A stretch of 64,000 nucleotides of DNA from Borreliella mayonii (GTDB taxonomy: Bacteria; Spirochaetota; Spirochaetia; Borreliales; Borreliaceae): the NCBI RefSeq assembly GCF_001945665.1, contig NZ_CP015780.1, positions 496,001-560,000 of the forward strand, written 5' to 3'. The stretch's first letter is position 1; every line of letters begins with the position of its first letter. Under the pieces are notes generated by a model, which was not told the origin of the DNA, searched no databases, and saw only the letters and a list, made by a program, of their open reading frames with translations. This document shows positions 9,409 to 18,337 of the stretch, piece after piece. The position numbers and the translations under genes were made by a program.

Positions 9409-9906
9409 ATGGTAGATGTTCAGGCTCAGAGAAAGCAGATAGAAAAATTAATATCACTCAACAGAGTTACTAAGGTTGTTAAGGGTGGGAGAAGATTTTC
9501 TTTTTCTGCTTTCATGGTTGTTGGAGATGGGGAAGGACATGTTGGTTGGGGTTTTGGTAAAGCTAATGATGCTAGTGATGCAATAAAAAAAAGCTTAACA
9601 AGTGCTAAGAAAAATTTAAGATTTGTTCCTATTCGAAAAGGAACATTGCCACATGAGGTTATTGGTTGCTTTAAAAAAGCGAAAGTTTTAATCAAGCCAG
9701 CTACTCATGGTACTGGTGTTATTGCAGGAGGCCCTGTTCGTGCTGTAATGGAGGCTTTAGGAGTGCATGATATTTTAAGTAAATCTCTTGGTTCTAATAA
9801 TTCTATGAATGTAGTAAAGGCGACTTTTAAGGCATTTGACCTGGTTTTAGATGCTGAAAAAGTGGCAGAGCTGCGCGGGAAAACTTTGAAAACTTTATGG
9901 GGTTAA
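9409..9906 (+). CDS. rpsE: 30S ribosomal protein S5
   Basis: S5 lies at the mRNA entry site with S3 and S4 and affects decoding accuracy. The 165-residue protein has the N-terminal double-stranded RNA-binding fold ([15 protein letters not shown]) and the [10 protein letters not shown] turn near residue 44, and the C-terminal [25 protein letters not shown] precedes the ATG at 9409. rpmD starts 3 bp downstream. Confidence 0.98.
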   Translation: MVDVQAQRKQIEKLISLNRVTKVVKGGRRFSFSAFMVVGDGEGHVGWGFGKANDASDAIKKSLTSAKKNLRFVPIRKGTLPHEVIGCFKKAKVLIKPATHGTGVIAGGPVRAVMEALGVHDILSKSLGSNNSMNVVKATFKAFDLVLDAEKVAELRGKTLKTLWG

Positions 9907-9909
9907 TGT

Positions 9910-10221
9910 ATGATTAAAAGAAAATTGAGATTACAACTAAAGAAAGCTAGGTTTAATGCTTCAAGGTCTAGATCTAAGAATAAATATTTTATTAGAAGGA
10001 TGGAAAATAATAGAGAAATTATTTCTAAAAACAATATTAATGTGCAAGTTTGTCTTGTAAGAAGTCTTATTGGGAAATTAAATAAAAAGGTCAAAGTTTT
10101 AAAAGCATTGGGTTTGAATAAAATAGGTGATAAAAAGGTGCATTTTTTAAATGAACCTATTAAGGGTATGCTTAACGAGACTATTAATATGATTTTATTA
10201 AGCGAGGTAAGCAATGTTTAA
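9910..10221 (+). CDS. rpmD: 50S ribosomal protein L30, N-terminally extended
   Basis: Large-subunit protein L30. The family core ([12 protein letters not shown] to the end, about residues 44-101) matches the usual 58-60 residues, but a basic extension of about 42 residues (rich in K, R and N) precedes it, giving 103 in total. The ATG at 9910 has GGGG at 9899-9902; the in-frame ATG at 10000 abuts its only possible ribosome site, so the long form is favoured. The gene overlaps rplO by 8 bp. Its place between rpsE and rplO is canonical. Confidence 0.9.
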   Translation: MIKRKLRLQLKKARFNASRSRSKNKYFIRRMENNREIISKNNINVQVCLVRSLIGKLNKKVKVLKALGLNKIGDKKVHFLNEPIKGMLNETINMILLSEVSNV

Positions 10222-10651
10222 CCTATTAAAGCCTAAGGGAGCAAGTAAGCGACGTAAAATTGTTGGCAGAGGCCCTGGTTCAGGACTTGGTAAAACTTCT
10301 GGGAGAGGGCAAAAGGGGCAAAAAGCAAGAAATACTTCGCCAAGGCTTGGATTTGAAGGTGGTCAGACACCTCTTTATAGAAGATTGCCGAGGAAAGGTT
10401 TTTCTAATAATGATTATAAATTGGAATATACAATTGTTAATCTTGGAGATATAGATAAAAAATTCAAAGATGGACAAGTTGTTAATTATAATACTTTGCT
10501 TGAAAATAAACTTATAAAAAAGAAAAATAAAAAAATCAAGATTTTGTCTAATGGTAATCTTACAAAAAAAGTTTCCTTTGAGGTTTCTAAAATTTCTAAA
10601 TCGGCTGAAAGCCTTGTAATAAAAATTGGCTGTACCGTTAAATTAGTTTGA
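10214..10651 (+). CDS. rplO: 50S ribosomal protein L15
   Basis: L15, a late assembly protein with a long extended N-terminus threading through 23S rRNA. The 145-residue protein has the glycine-rich [19 protein letters not shown] segment at about residues 18-36 and [18 protein letters not shown], both hallmarks. The ATG at 10214 lies inside the end of rpmD (8-bp overlap), with AGCGAGG upstream. secY follows 12 bp later. Confidence 0.98.
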   Translation: MFNLLKPKGASKRRKIVGRGPGSGLGKTSGRGQKGQKARNTSPRLGFEGGQTPLYRRLPRKGFSNNDYKLEYTIVNLGDIDKKFKDGQVVNYNTLLENKLIKKKNKKIKILSNGNLTKKVSFEVSKISKSAESLVIKIGCTVKLV

Positions 10652-10663
10652 AGTGGAATAAAG

Positions 10664-11968
10664 ATGAAAGAATTGTTTTTAAGTTTATTTACCGTTAAGG
10701 ACTTGAGAAATAAGTTCTTGTTTACTTTATTTGTTCTTTTTCTTTTTAGAGTTGGTTCATATTTGCCGATACCAGGAATAGATTCTGTAGCGCTTAAAAG
10801 TTATTTCAAGTCGCAGTCAGATTTTTCAATTGCTAATTATTTTGATTTTTTTTCAGGGGGAGCTTTTAGTAATTTTTCTATATTTATGCTTAGTATAGGG
10901 CCCTACATTTCAGCATCTATTATTGTTCAGCTTCTTGTTTATTCTTTTCCTTCTTTAAAAAAAATGCAAGAAGGTGATGGCGGAAGGCAAAAGGCTAAAA
11001 AATATACAAAATATTTAACAATAGTTGCAGCTGTAGTTCAAGGATATGCAACAAGCCTTTATGCTAAGGGTATTCCGGGAGCCGTTACCATTCCCTTTTA
11101 TAGATATATATTTATTGCTATTTTAACAGTTACTACGGGAACATTTATCCTTTTGTGGTTTGGAGAGCAGATTAATCAAAGAGGTGTGGGGAATGGAACA
11201 TCTTTAATAATTTTTTCTGGCATAGTGGTTAGACTTCAAGCAGCTTTGTTTAACTTATTCCAAAGCATGCAGGATCCTTCTCAAAATGTTAATCCTGTTT
11301 TTGTTATACTTATTATAAGTATATTTATTTTAGTTGTTATATTAATTATATATGAATATAAGGCCCAAATGCGAATTGCTATTCATTATGCTAGGTCAAA
11401 TTCTAATAGTACGGTTAGTTCATATTTGCCAATCAAGTTGAATCCATCGGGCGTTTTACCTGTTATTTTTGCCTCTGTTTTAATTACTTTACCTTTACAA
11501 ATTTTAAGTGGGTTTGCAGAAACTTCTTCTATAGCTAGACAAATTTTATCTTATTTAAGGCCTAATGGTTTTTATTATACTTTTTTGAATGTAATTTTGA
11601 TAATTGGATTTACGTATTTTTATTCTAAGATTCAGTTAAGTCCTAAAGATATAAGTAATAATATTCGTAAGAATGGGGGCGCTATTCCAGGAATAAAGTC
11701 TGATGAGATGGAAAAATATTTAGATGAAATTATGAATAAAACTTTATTTTCAGGATCTATTTTTTTGTCAATTATTGCAATTATTCCATTTTTAGTGCAA
11801 AATATTTTTAGATTTCCGCACGATGTTTCTAGGATAATGGGGGGGTCTTCTTTGCTTATTATGGTAGGAGTTGCTCTTGATACATTAATTCATATTGATG
11901 CTTATTTGAAAACTCAGGGATTTTCTCATAGAAATAGAAAGAATTATGCATTTTTGCAAAAAATTTAG
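10664..11968 (+). CDS. secY: Protein translocase subunit SecY
   Basis: SecY is the channel subunit of the Sec translocase in the cytoplasmic membrane; partners SecE and SecG lie elsewhere. The 434-residue protein has about ten hydrophobic helices, with GGAFSNFSIFMLSIGPYI near residue 65 (SecY signature 1), the GNGTSLIIFSGI stretch near residue 180, and the plug and hinge regions in the expected order. It is preceded by rplO and followed at once by rpmJ; adk, map and infA, often found here, are absent. Confidence 0.97.
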   Translation: MKELFLSLFTVKDLRNKFLFTLFVLFLFRVGSYLPIPGIDSVALKSYFKSQSDFSIANYFDFFSGGAFSNFSIFMLSIGPYISASIIVQLLVYSFPSLKKMQEGDGGRQKAKKYTKYLTIVAAVVQGYATSLYAKGIPGAVTIPFYRYIFIAILTVTTGTFILLWFGEQINQRGVGNGTSLIIFSGIVVRLQAALFNLFQSMQDPSQNVNPVFVILIISIFILVVILIIYEYKAQMRIAIHYARSNSNSTVSSYLPIKLNPSGVLPVIFASVLITLPLQILSGFAETSSIARQILSYLRPNGFYYTFLNVILIIGFTYFYSKIQLSPKDISNNIRKNGGAIPGIKSDEMEKYLDEIMNKTLFSGSIFLSIIAIIPFLVQNIFRFPHDVSRIMGGSSLLIMVGVALDTLIHIDAYLKTQGFSHRNRKNYAFLQKI

Positions 11969-11980
11969 GAGTGTTTGATT

Positions 11981-12094
11981 ATGAAAGTTAGGGCAAGTGT
12001 AAAGCCAATTTGTGAAAAATGTAAAGTTATAAAAAGAAAAGGTGTATTAAGAATTATTTGTGATAATTTAAAGCATAAACAAAGACAAAAGTAA
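11981..12094 (+). CDS. rpmJ: 50S ribosomal protein L36
   Basis: L36, the smallest 50S protein, 37 residues. Zinc ligands of the C+ form are present: C11, C14, C27 and H32. It opens [15 protein letters not shown], exactly the family pattern. AGGAG at 11968-11972 region lies before the ATG at 11981. It sits between secY and rpsM, the usual place. Confidence 0.97.
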   Translation: MKVRASVKPICEKCKVIKRKGVLRIICDNLKHKQRQK

Positions 12095-12111
12095 AAGTTA
12101 AAGGAAATAAA

Positions 12112-12489
12112 ATGGCTAGAATATCGGGAATAGATTTACCAAATAATAAACAATTAAAAATAGCTCTTACTTCTATTTATGGCATAGGTAGAACAAGGGC
12201 TTTAGAAGTTTGCAATAAATCAAGCATTTCTCCAAGCAAAATTGCTAAAGATTTAGATAATGATGAGGTTAATCGACTTAGGAAGGTAATTGAGAGCGAT
12301 TACGTTGTAGAGGGAAAGCTTAGAAGTGAAGTTGCTATGTCTATTAAAAGACTTATGGATATAGCATGTTATAGGGGTATTAGACATAGAAAAGGATTGC
12401 CTTTGAGAGGACAGAGAACTAAAACAAATGCAAGAACTAGAAAGGGAAAAAGAAAGACCGTAGCTAATAAGAAAATAGCTAGCAAATAA
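12112..12489 (+). CDS. rpsM: 30S ribosomal protein S13
   Basis: S13 is in the 30S head and bridges to the 50S subunit. The 125-residue protein begins [13 protein letters not shown] and has the helix-two-turn-helix ([13 protein letters not shown]) and the C-terminal [24 protein letters not shown] tail that reaches toward P-site tRNA. AAAGGAA lies ahead of the ATG at 12112. It heads the alpha-operon part of the cluster. Confidence 0.98.
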   Translation: MARISGIDLPNNKQLKIALTSIYGIGRTRALEVCNKSSISPSKIAKDLDNDEVNRLRKVIESDYVVEGKLRSEVAMSIKRLMDIACYRGIRHRKGLPLRGQRTKTNARTRKGKRKTVANKKIASK

Positions 12490-12517
12490 AATTAGTTTTT
12501 AAGATTTGGAGGGCAAG

Positions 12518-12910
12518 TTGAGCGCAAAATTATCAACTAATAGTAAAAAAAAAATTAAAAGAAATATTGGAGAAGGAAACGTTTATATACAAGCTACTTT
12601 TAATAATACCATAGTTACTGTATCTGATATAAAGGGGAATGTTTTAGCTTGGGCAAGTGCTGGTGGGATGGGTTTTAAAGGGGCTAAAAAGTCGACCCCA
12701 TATGCTGCTCAAATAACAGCAGAGTCTGCTTTAAATAAAGTGAGAGATTTTGGAATTAATTATGTTCATGTATATGTAAAAGGGCCGGGTATTGGCAGAG
12801 AATCTGCAATAAGAGCTATTGGTTCGATTGGTATGACTGTAAAATCAATTTCAGATATTACTCCTATTCCTCATAATGGATGCAGACCGAAAAAAACCAG
12901 ACGAGTTTAG
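12518..12910 (+). CDS. rpsK: 30S ribosomal protein S11
   Basis: S11 lies on the 30S platform near the E site. The 130-residue protein has [36 protein letters not shown], and the end [15 protein letters not shown], all standard. TTG at 12518 is chosen because GGAGGG at 12508-12513 stands in front of it; an in-frame TTG at 12506 would overlap that site. rpsD, which often follows rpsK, is missing and rpoA comes next. Confidence 0.96.
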   Translation: MSAKLSTNSKKKIKRNIGEGNVYIQATFNNTIVTVSDIKGNVLAWASAGGMGFKGAKKSTPYAAQITAESALNKVRDFGINYVHVYVKGPGIGRESAIRAIGSIGMTVKSISDITPIPHNGCRPKKTRRV

Positions 12911-12925
12911 TTAGAAGGAGTTATG

Positions 12926-13960
12926 ATGCCTGTGGAAAAATTTTTGAAAGATTTCACTATACCTGAAAAAATTGAATTTTTGAAAAGCCAAGGTGATGGA
13001 TCTTATGGTAAATTTACGATATATCCTTTTGAAAGAGGCTTTGGGATTACTATAGGTAATACTTTAAGGCGCGTGCTACTTTCTTCTATTGAAGGGTATG
13101 CGATTACTGCTATGAGAGTTCAGTCTAGCAATAAAGACTCCTCGTCAAAGGTTGTTTCAAGTGAATTTGATTTGATTCCTGGAGTTTCTGAAGATACTCT
13201 TGAGGTTATTGCTAATATTAAAAATATCCATTTGAAACTTGGAGAAGGAGAGCAAAGAAAGACAATAAGCTTTAGTGTTAGTGGCAAGGATACCAATGTT
13301 TTGAAAGCTTCTCATTTTGAAAGAGATGGAGTTGAGGTTTTTAATAAAGATTTAGTTATAGCTACTTTATCACATGATGTGAATTTAGATTTTGAATTTC
13401 AAATTAATTATGGTAGAGGCTATGTTTCTTCTGAGCAAAATTCTAAGTATTTAGAAGAAGTTAATGTTATTGCTTTGGATTCTATATTTTCGCCTATAGA
13501 GAAAGTTTCATATTCTGTAGAAGATACTAGGGTTGGTCAAAGGTCAGATTATGACAAGCTTGTAATGGAAATTTGGACTACAGGCGTGATTTCCGCCAAA
13601 GATGCAATAAAAAAGGCTGCATCAATAGTAAGAGAGTTTTTATTTCCCCTTGTTGATTTTGAAGAGAATGTTAATACATCTTTTGAGAAATCAAAATCAG
13701 AAAGTTCTAACTTGCTTGATATGAGTATTGAGAAATTAAATTTGTCAGTCAGGTCTTTAAATTGTTTAGCTAAAGAAAATGTTAGAACTTTAGGAGAACT
13801 TATTAGTAAAAACGCAGAAGAGCTTTCTAAAGCTAGAAATTTTGGAAAAAAAAGTTTAGAAGAGATAATCGAAAAACTTGGTTCTTATCGATTATATTTA
13901 GGAATGTCTAAAGAAGATGCTCTATCTGTATTGAGCAAGAATGTTAAAATATCTGAATAA
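12926..13960 (+). CDS. rpoA: RNA polymerase alpha subunit
   Basis: Alpha subunit; the dimer nucleates RNA polymerase assembly and its C-terminal domain can bind UP elements and activators. The 344-residue protein has the N-terminal domain with FERGFGITIGNTLRRVLLSS near residue 36 and the C-terminal domain with SVRSLNCLAKENVRTLGEL and RNFGKKSLEEI (about residues 270-320). ATG at 12926 is preferred to that at 12923 because AAGGAG at 12915-12920 gives better spacing. rplQ follows as usual. Confidence 0.98.
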   Translation: MPVEKFLKDFTIPEKIEFLKSQGDGSYGKFTIYPFERGFGITIGNTLRRVLLSSIEGYAITAMRVQSSNKDSSSKVVSSEFDLIPGVSEDTLEVIANIKNIHLKLGEGEQRKTISFSVSGKDTNVLKASHFERDGVEVFNKDLVIATLSHDVNLDFEFQINYGRGYVSSEQNSKYLEEVNVIALDSIFSPIEKVSYSVEDTRVGQRSDYDKLVMEIWTTGVISAKDAIKKAASIVREFLFPLVDFEENVNTSFEKSKSESSNLLDMSIEKLNLSVRSLNCLAKENVRTLGELISKNAEELSKARNFGKKSLEEIIEKLGSYRLYLGMSKEDALSVLSKNVKISE

Positions 13961-13981
13961 AAGGAGAGTTTAGGCTGTTTC

Positions 13982-14353
13982 ATGAAAACAAAATTGGGTT
14001 TTAATAGATTAAGTAGAAAGTCTAGTCACAGGAGAGCGCTTTTAAAAAATATGGTAATTTCTTTTTTAAAGCATGAAAAAATTTCTTCTACTAAGGCAAA
14101 ATTGTTTGAAGTTAAAAGATTTGCTGAAAGATTAATTACAAAGGCAAAAGTTGATACTGTGCATAATAGGCGAGAATTATCAAAATTTATACATGATAAG
14201 TATATTTTAAATAAGCTGTTTACCAAAATTTCTCCTGTTTTTAGACAAAGAAGTGGTGGGTATACTCGGATGATTAAATTAGGGAAAAGATATGGAGATT
14301 CGGCTGAAATGGCTATCCTAGAATTAGTTGAAAAGCCTTTAAAAGTTGAATAA
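13982..14353 (+). CDS. rplQ: 50S ribosomal protein L17
   Basis: L17 sits near the tunnel exit. The 123-residue protein has the family start [20 protein letters not shown] and the end [14 protein letters not shown]. The ATG at 13982 has only a weak ribosome site (TAGG at 13971-13974); the stronger AAGGAG at 13961-13966 is rather far away and no better in-frame start exists. This is the last gene of the ribosomal supercluster. Confidence 0.96.
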   Translation: MKTKLGFNRLSRKSSHRRALLKNMVISFLKHEKISSTKAKLFEVKRFAERLITKAKVDTVHNRRELSKFIHDKYILNKLFTKISPVFRQRSGGYTRMIKLGKRYGDSAEMAILELVEKPLKVE

Positions 14354-14370
14354 TTAATAATTTGAGCGCA

Positions 14371-14408
14371 CTGTTTTAAAGATTAAAGTTTAAATTGCTT
14401 TTAAACAG
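14371..14408 (+). repeat. Imperfect hairpin in the rplQ-rny gap
   Basis: CTGTTTTAAAG at 14371-14381 and CTTTTAAACAG at 14398-14408 pair except for one central base, with a 16-nt loop. No T-run follows, so it is not a classical terminator. It ends three bases before the rny ribosome site (TAGGAG, 14411-14416), and could be an RNA processing or control element. Confidence 0.35.
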
Positions 14409-14425
14409 CATAGGAGTTGAATGAT

Positions 14426-15958
14426 ATGATATATATTATTTTTTCTTCTATTTTTGCTGGCTTTATATTAGGATTTTTAGTAAGAGTTTTTTTAGGTAGA
14501 TTGTCTTTATTAGATTTAGAAAAAAATCTGAAAAAAGTAAGAGTAGAATCACAATTAGAGATAGAAAATGAAAGAAGGCAAATTATTGCTAATGCAAAAT
14601 CTCAAATGCTTAAAGAAAAAAACCAGCAAGATAGGGATATAAGAGATCGGAAAAATGAAATTGTTAATCTAGAAAAAAGATTATTACAAAGAGAAGAAAC
14701 CTTAGATAAGAGAATATCTGCTCTTGATAAACAGCAGTCTAGAGTTGATTTTAAAATTAAAGAATTTGAACAAAAAGAAAAAGTAATAAGAGAAAAAGAG
14801 GCCGAGCTTGTTAAAAGATTGGAGAATATTTCTGGTCTTACAAGAGAAGATGCAAGAAAAATTGTAATTGAAAAAGTTGAGCATGAATCTAGAAGAGATG
14901 CTCAAGCTATTATCAATAAAAGTGAACAGGAAGCACAGTTATTAGCAGATAAGGTTGCAAAAGATATTTTAGTATCTACTATGCAGCGTATTGTTACGGA
15001 GGTAAGTTCTGAGTTTACAGTAGCTTCTGTTGAACTGCCTAATGATGAGATGAAAGGTAGGATTATAGGTAAAGAAGGGCGTAATATTAGGGCTCTTGAG
15101 ACCTTAATAGGAGCAGATATTATTATTGATGATACGCCTGAAGCTGTTGTTATATCTTGCTTTGATCCAATAAGAAAAGAGCTTGCTAAGAGGACTTTAG
15201 AAAGACTTGTTACAGATGGCAGAATTCATCCTGCCAGGATTGAAGAAGTCGTGTATAATGTTACCAATGAGATAAATAGCATTATTCAAGAAGAAGGTGA
15301 GAAAGTAGTTTTTGACCTTAATATACATGGGCTTGATAAAAGACTTATTAGAGGGTTGGGAAGGCTTTACTTTAGAAGTAGTTATGGTCAAAATGTTTTA
15401 AGCCACTCTAAAGAAACGGCTATAATAGGAGAAATTTTAGCCAAAGAGATGAAATTAGACCCTGTTGTAGTAAAAAGAGCATGTCTTTTACATGATATTG
15501 GGAAAGGGATGGAAAGTATTTCTGATAATAGTGAGGGACATGCTATTACTGGTGCTGAACTTGCTCAAAGTTGCGGAGAGAGCGAAATTGTTGTTAATGC
15601 TATTGCTGCTCATCATAATGAGGTTAAGCCAGAGAGTCTTGAGGCTATTGTGGTTCAAATAGCAGATGCCATCTCAGCATCTCGTCCTGGAGCAAGGCGG
15701 GAAAGTTTAAATAACTATATAAATAGACTTAAAAGACTTGAAGACATTGCTTATAGTTTTGAAGGTGTTCAAAAATGTTATGCTATTCAGGCTGGTCGTG
15801 AAGTTAGAATTATTGTTGACAATGCCTTGATTAATGATGAAAAATCAATTTTACTTGCAAGAGACATTGCTAAGAAGATAGAAGCTGAAATGAGATATCC
15901 TGGAAAAATTAAAGTTACAATTATTCGTGAAACCAGAGTTATTGAATATGCAAGATAG
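14426..15958 (+). CDS. rny: Ribonuclease Y
   Basis: Membrane-anchored endoribonuclease that starts mRNA decay in bacteria of this type. The 510-residue protein has an N-terminal membrane helix (about residues 2-22), a long charged coiled coil (25-190), a KH domain with GRIIGKEGRNIRALE near residue 210 and an HD domain with HSKETAIIG and LLHDIGKGM near residue 353. ATG at 14426 is chosen over the in-frame TTG at 14417, which would touch the TAGGAG site at 14411-14416. The end overlaps the next gene by 11 bp. Confidence 0.96.
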   Translation: MIYIIFSSIFAGFILGFLVRVFLGRLSLLDLEKNLKKVRVESQLEIENERRQIIANAKSQMLKEKNQQDRDIRDRKNEIVNLEKRLLQREETLDKRISALDKQQSRVDFKIKEFEQKEKVIREKEAELVKRLENISGLTREDARKIVIEKVEHESRRDAQAIINKSEQEAQLLADKVAKDILVSTMQRIVTEVSSEFTVASVELPNDEMKGRIIGKEGRNIRALETLIGADIIIDDTPEAVVISCFDPIRKELAKRTLERLVTDGRIHPARIEEVVYNVTNEINSIIQEEGEKVVFDLNIHGLDKRLIRGLGRLYFRSSYGQNVLSHSKETAIIGEILAKEMKLDPVVVKRACLLHDIGKGMESISDNSEGHAITGAELAQSCGESEIVVNAIAAHHNEVKPESLEAIVVQIADAISASRPGARRESLNNYINRLKRLEDIAYSFEGVQKCYAIQAGREVRIIVDNALINDEKSILLARDIAKKIEAEMRYPGKIKVTIIRETRVIEYAR

Positions 15959-16736
15959 CACTATTAAAACCTTGATAATTGGGGATATAATAGGCGAGAG
16001 TGGATTAAAAAAAGTTTTTTTTAATCTTAAAAACATTAAGAACAAATATAGAATAGATTTGGTAATTGCTAATGGAGAAAATTCTTCAAATGGCTTTGGA
16101 ATAACTCCAGAAATAGCAAATAATCTTTTTAGGTCAGGTGTTAATGTTATTACTACTGGCAATCATGTGTATTCTAATTATAAAATAAATGATTATTTAA
16201 ATAAACAAACGTATATCTTAAGGCCAAATAATTTTTCAGATTTGTTAGATGGGCATGGTTATTGCCTTCTAACTGTTAGAGATGAAAAGGTTGCTGTTGT
16301 TAATGTTCAAGGGGGTTTAAATATGAATTTTATTGTTAAGAATCCTTTTGATAATACAAAAAAATTGGTTAATATGTTGAGTAATAAGGCTAGAACTATT
16401 TTTGTAGATTTTCATGCTGAGAGTAATTATGAAAAAGAAAGTTTTGGATATTTTTTAAATGGTTTTGTAACAGGTGTGGTCGGTACTCATACCCATGTTA
16501 TGACTCAAGATGAAAGAATATTGTCAAAAGGGACAGCCTATATTAGTGATGTTGGGATGACAGGTGGATTAAATTCTGTAATAGGATTTAATCCCGATAT
16601 TTCTCTTAAATGTTTGCTTGAATATATTCCTTTAAGAGCTGAAGTTGTGGAAGATGACATAATTTTACAAGGAGTTATTATTACTTCTAATTTAAAGACA
16701 GGCCGTGCTTTAAAAATTGAAAGGATTCAGAAATAA
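15948..16736 (+). CDS. YmdB-type metallophosphoesterase
   Basis: Member of the TIGR00282/YmdB metallophosphoesterase family; the Bacillus homologue hydrolyses 2',3'-cyclic AMP and affects biofilm and motility, so a phosphodiesterase role is inferred. Metal-ligand motifs are visible in order: GDIIGESG (about residue 12), NGENSSNGFG, TTGNHVY, VDFHAE and GTHTHVMT. The ATG at 15948 makes a protein that begins just before the first motif; the ORF is open to 15927. It overlaps rny by 11 bp and tlyA by about 20 bp, and the rny-ymdB order is the same as in Bacillus, which supports a shared role in RNA turnover. Confidence 0.9.
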   Translation: MQDSTIKTLIIGDIIGESGLKKVFFNLKNIKNKYRIDLVIANGENSSNGFGITPEIANNLFRSGVNVITTGNHVYSNYKINDYLNKQTYILRPNNFSDLLDGHGYCLLTVRDEKVAVVNVQGGLNMNFIVKNPFDNTKKLVNMLSNKARTIFVDFHAESNYEKESFGYFLNGFVTGVVGTHTHVMTQDERILSKGTAYISDVGMTGGLNSVIGFNPDISLKCLLEYIPLRAEVVEDDIILQGVIITSNLKTGRALKIERIQK

Positions 16737-17508
16737 TTTATTAAATATACTTTGTAAAAGGTATCCAGAAAAAACACGAAAAGAATTAATGATTTTAATT
16801 CTAAAGGGTAATATATATGTAAATTCTCATAAAGAAAAAAATCCTAAAGTGTTAATAAACAAAACAAGTAAAATAGATTTGGTTGAGAATGCTTGTCAAA
16901 CATTTGTATCAAGGGGGGGGTACAAACTTTTAGAGGCTCTTAAGTATTTTGAGATCGAAGTTAAAAATAAAATTTGTGTTGATGTTGGCTCTTCAACCGG
17001 TGGTTTTACTGATTGTTTGTTGCAGTGTGGTGCCAATTTTGTTTATTCAATTGATGTGGGTATTAATCAACTTTCTTATAAATTGAGAATTGATCCAAGA
17101 GTTAAAGTTTTAGAGAGAACTAACATTTTTGATGTTACAGAATTTAAGATTGTTCCCAATTTTGCAGTTGTAGATGTTTCTTTTAGATCATCAATAAGCA
17201 TATGTGTAAATTTAATAGATAAACTTTATGATAATTTTATTATAGCTTTGATTAAGCCTCAGTTTGAGTTTAAAAGTTTAAATTTAGATATAAAAAATTT
17301 TAATGGTGTTGTGAATGGTAAGTATTTGAAGATAATTTTGCAAAGCGTAATTAAAAAGTTCTATAAAAATAAATTACAGGTTAAAAATATATTAAAGTTA
17401 AAAACTAAAGGTAAAAAAGGTAATCAAGAATTCATGTTTTTGGTTGTTAAGTCAAGTGTTTTAAATATTGCAAGTTCTATGCAATTGCTTAGCAATATTG
17501 AATTTTAA
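16717..17508 (+). CDS. tlyA: TlyA family rRNA 2'-O-methyltransferase
   Basis: TlyA-family protein (annotated as haemolysin in older spirochaete work); in other bacteria it methylates 16S and 23S rRNA cytidines at the ribose. The N-terminal S4 RNA-binding domain (residues 1-65) is followed by an FtsJ-type Rossmann domain with VDVGSSTGGFTDCLLQ near residue 88 and a VDVSF motif near 151. At 263 residues the length is normal. The TTG at 16717 is the only clear start and overlaps the preceding gene by 20 bp, so the exact start is uncertain. Its stop overlaps that of the convergent gene. Confidence 0.9.
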   Translation: MKGFRNNLLNILCKRYPEKTRKELMILILKGNIYVNSHKEKNPKVLINKTSKIDLVENACQTFVSRGGYKLLEALKYFEIEVKNKICVDVGSSTGGFTDCLLQCGANFVYSIDVGINQLSYKLRIDPRVKVLERTNIFDVTEFKIVPNFAVVDVSFRSSISICVNLIDKLYDNFIIALIKPQFEFKSLNLDIKNFNGVVNGKYLKIILQSVIKKFYKNKLQVKNILKLKTKGKKGNQEFMFLVVKSSVLNIASSMQLLSNIEF

Positions 17509-18260
17509 TATTTGTCTAAAGTTTTTTTATTTAATATTCCTGAAAAATTTAAGTTTAATTCTTCAAGTATTATTGGATTATTTTCTATTGTTAAAATTAT
17601 TCCATCAATTCCTTTAATTTCAAGACATGTTAAGGTTATTTGAGCGATTTGATTAATTATTCCTTCAATTCCAAAACTATTTTCATAAAATTCTTTAGAT
17701 AAGTTTATTTTGACAATTCCTTCGCTTAGGTTTAAGTTTAAGAGTTTGGTTTTTATAGGAATTAAACTTAAAAAATTATTTTTTAGCTCGTATTCATTTG
17801 GGCCTTTGATTAAAGATTTTAGTGTTTCTTCAAGAATATTTTTGTCGTAATATATAGCTCTTTTTACAGTTTGTCTTAAGAAATAACCTTCTGGAGTGAC
17901 TTTTATAAAATAAAGTTTAATAATTTTTTTGTTTTTAAGGTTATTATTTCTTTGATTTTGTTTGAGTTCTTCTTCAAGTTTTTTTATTTCTGGTGGTTGG
18001 ATTAAAAAACTTTCATTTTTAAGTATTTTTACATTTGTATTTTTATTGGTGGTTTTTTTAGCTTCAATTAATTTATTATCTTGTGTTTGGCTTGATTCAA
18101 ATAAACTATTATCGTAATTTTTTTCTTTAAAAATATGCATAATAAGCGAATTTTTAGTTATTAATAGTACGCTAATTATTGTTAAAACAATAGCAATTAA
18201 AATTAAAAGTATGTCTGATTTGGTTGAGCTTGAACTTTTTTTTCTTTTCAATATAAACAC
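17505..18260 (-). CDS. Membrane-anchored GerMN-like protein
   Basis: A 251-residue protein with one N-terminal membrane helix (about residues 16-38), a polar, probably disordered linker to about residue 110, and a C-terminal region resembling the GerMN domain (LYFIKVTPEGYFLR, then LKSLIKGPNEYELKNNFLSLIP and GIVKINLSKEF). GerMN domains occur in sporulation and envelope proteins and act as extracytoplasmic protein-protein modules; the function here is unknown. It is divergent from der and convergent with tlyA (stop codons overlap by 3 bp). The domain call rests on pattern only. Confidence 0.7.
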   Translation of the reverse strand: MFILKRKKSSSSTKSDILLILIAIVLTIISVLLITKNSLIMHIFKEKNYDNSLFESSQTQDNKLIEAKKTTNKNTNVKILKNESFLIQPPEIKKLEEELKQNQRNNNLKNKKIIKLYFIKVTPEGYFLRQTVKRAIYYDKNILEETLKSLIKGPNEYELKNNFLSLIPIKTKLLNLNLSEGIVKINLSKEFYENSFGIEGIINQIAQITLTCLEIKGIDGIILTIENNPIILEELNLNFSGILNKKTLDKY

Positions 18261-18270
18261 TCACGTGTAA

Positions 18271-18299
18271 TTGGCATAAATACTAATATTTGCTATTAT
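18271..18299 (+). promoter_or_regulatory. Promoter of the der operon
   Basis: TTGGCA at 18271-18276 and TATTAT at 18294-18299 are 17 nt apart, and a TG one base ahead of the -10 makes an extended -10 element. Each hexamer matches 5 of 6 consensus bases. It drives rightward into der, about 40 nt downstream. Confidence 0.65.
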
Positions 18300-18337
18300 A
18301 ATGGAAATATCGGAATAAATAAAGGGGTGTATTTGCT

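Noticed and set aside
18271-18296. Sigma-54 promoter (TTGGCAT ... TTGCT) before der
   Set aside because: The GG-GC distance is 19 nt, not the required 10; the extended -10 sigma-70 reading fits better.
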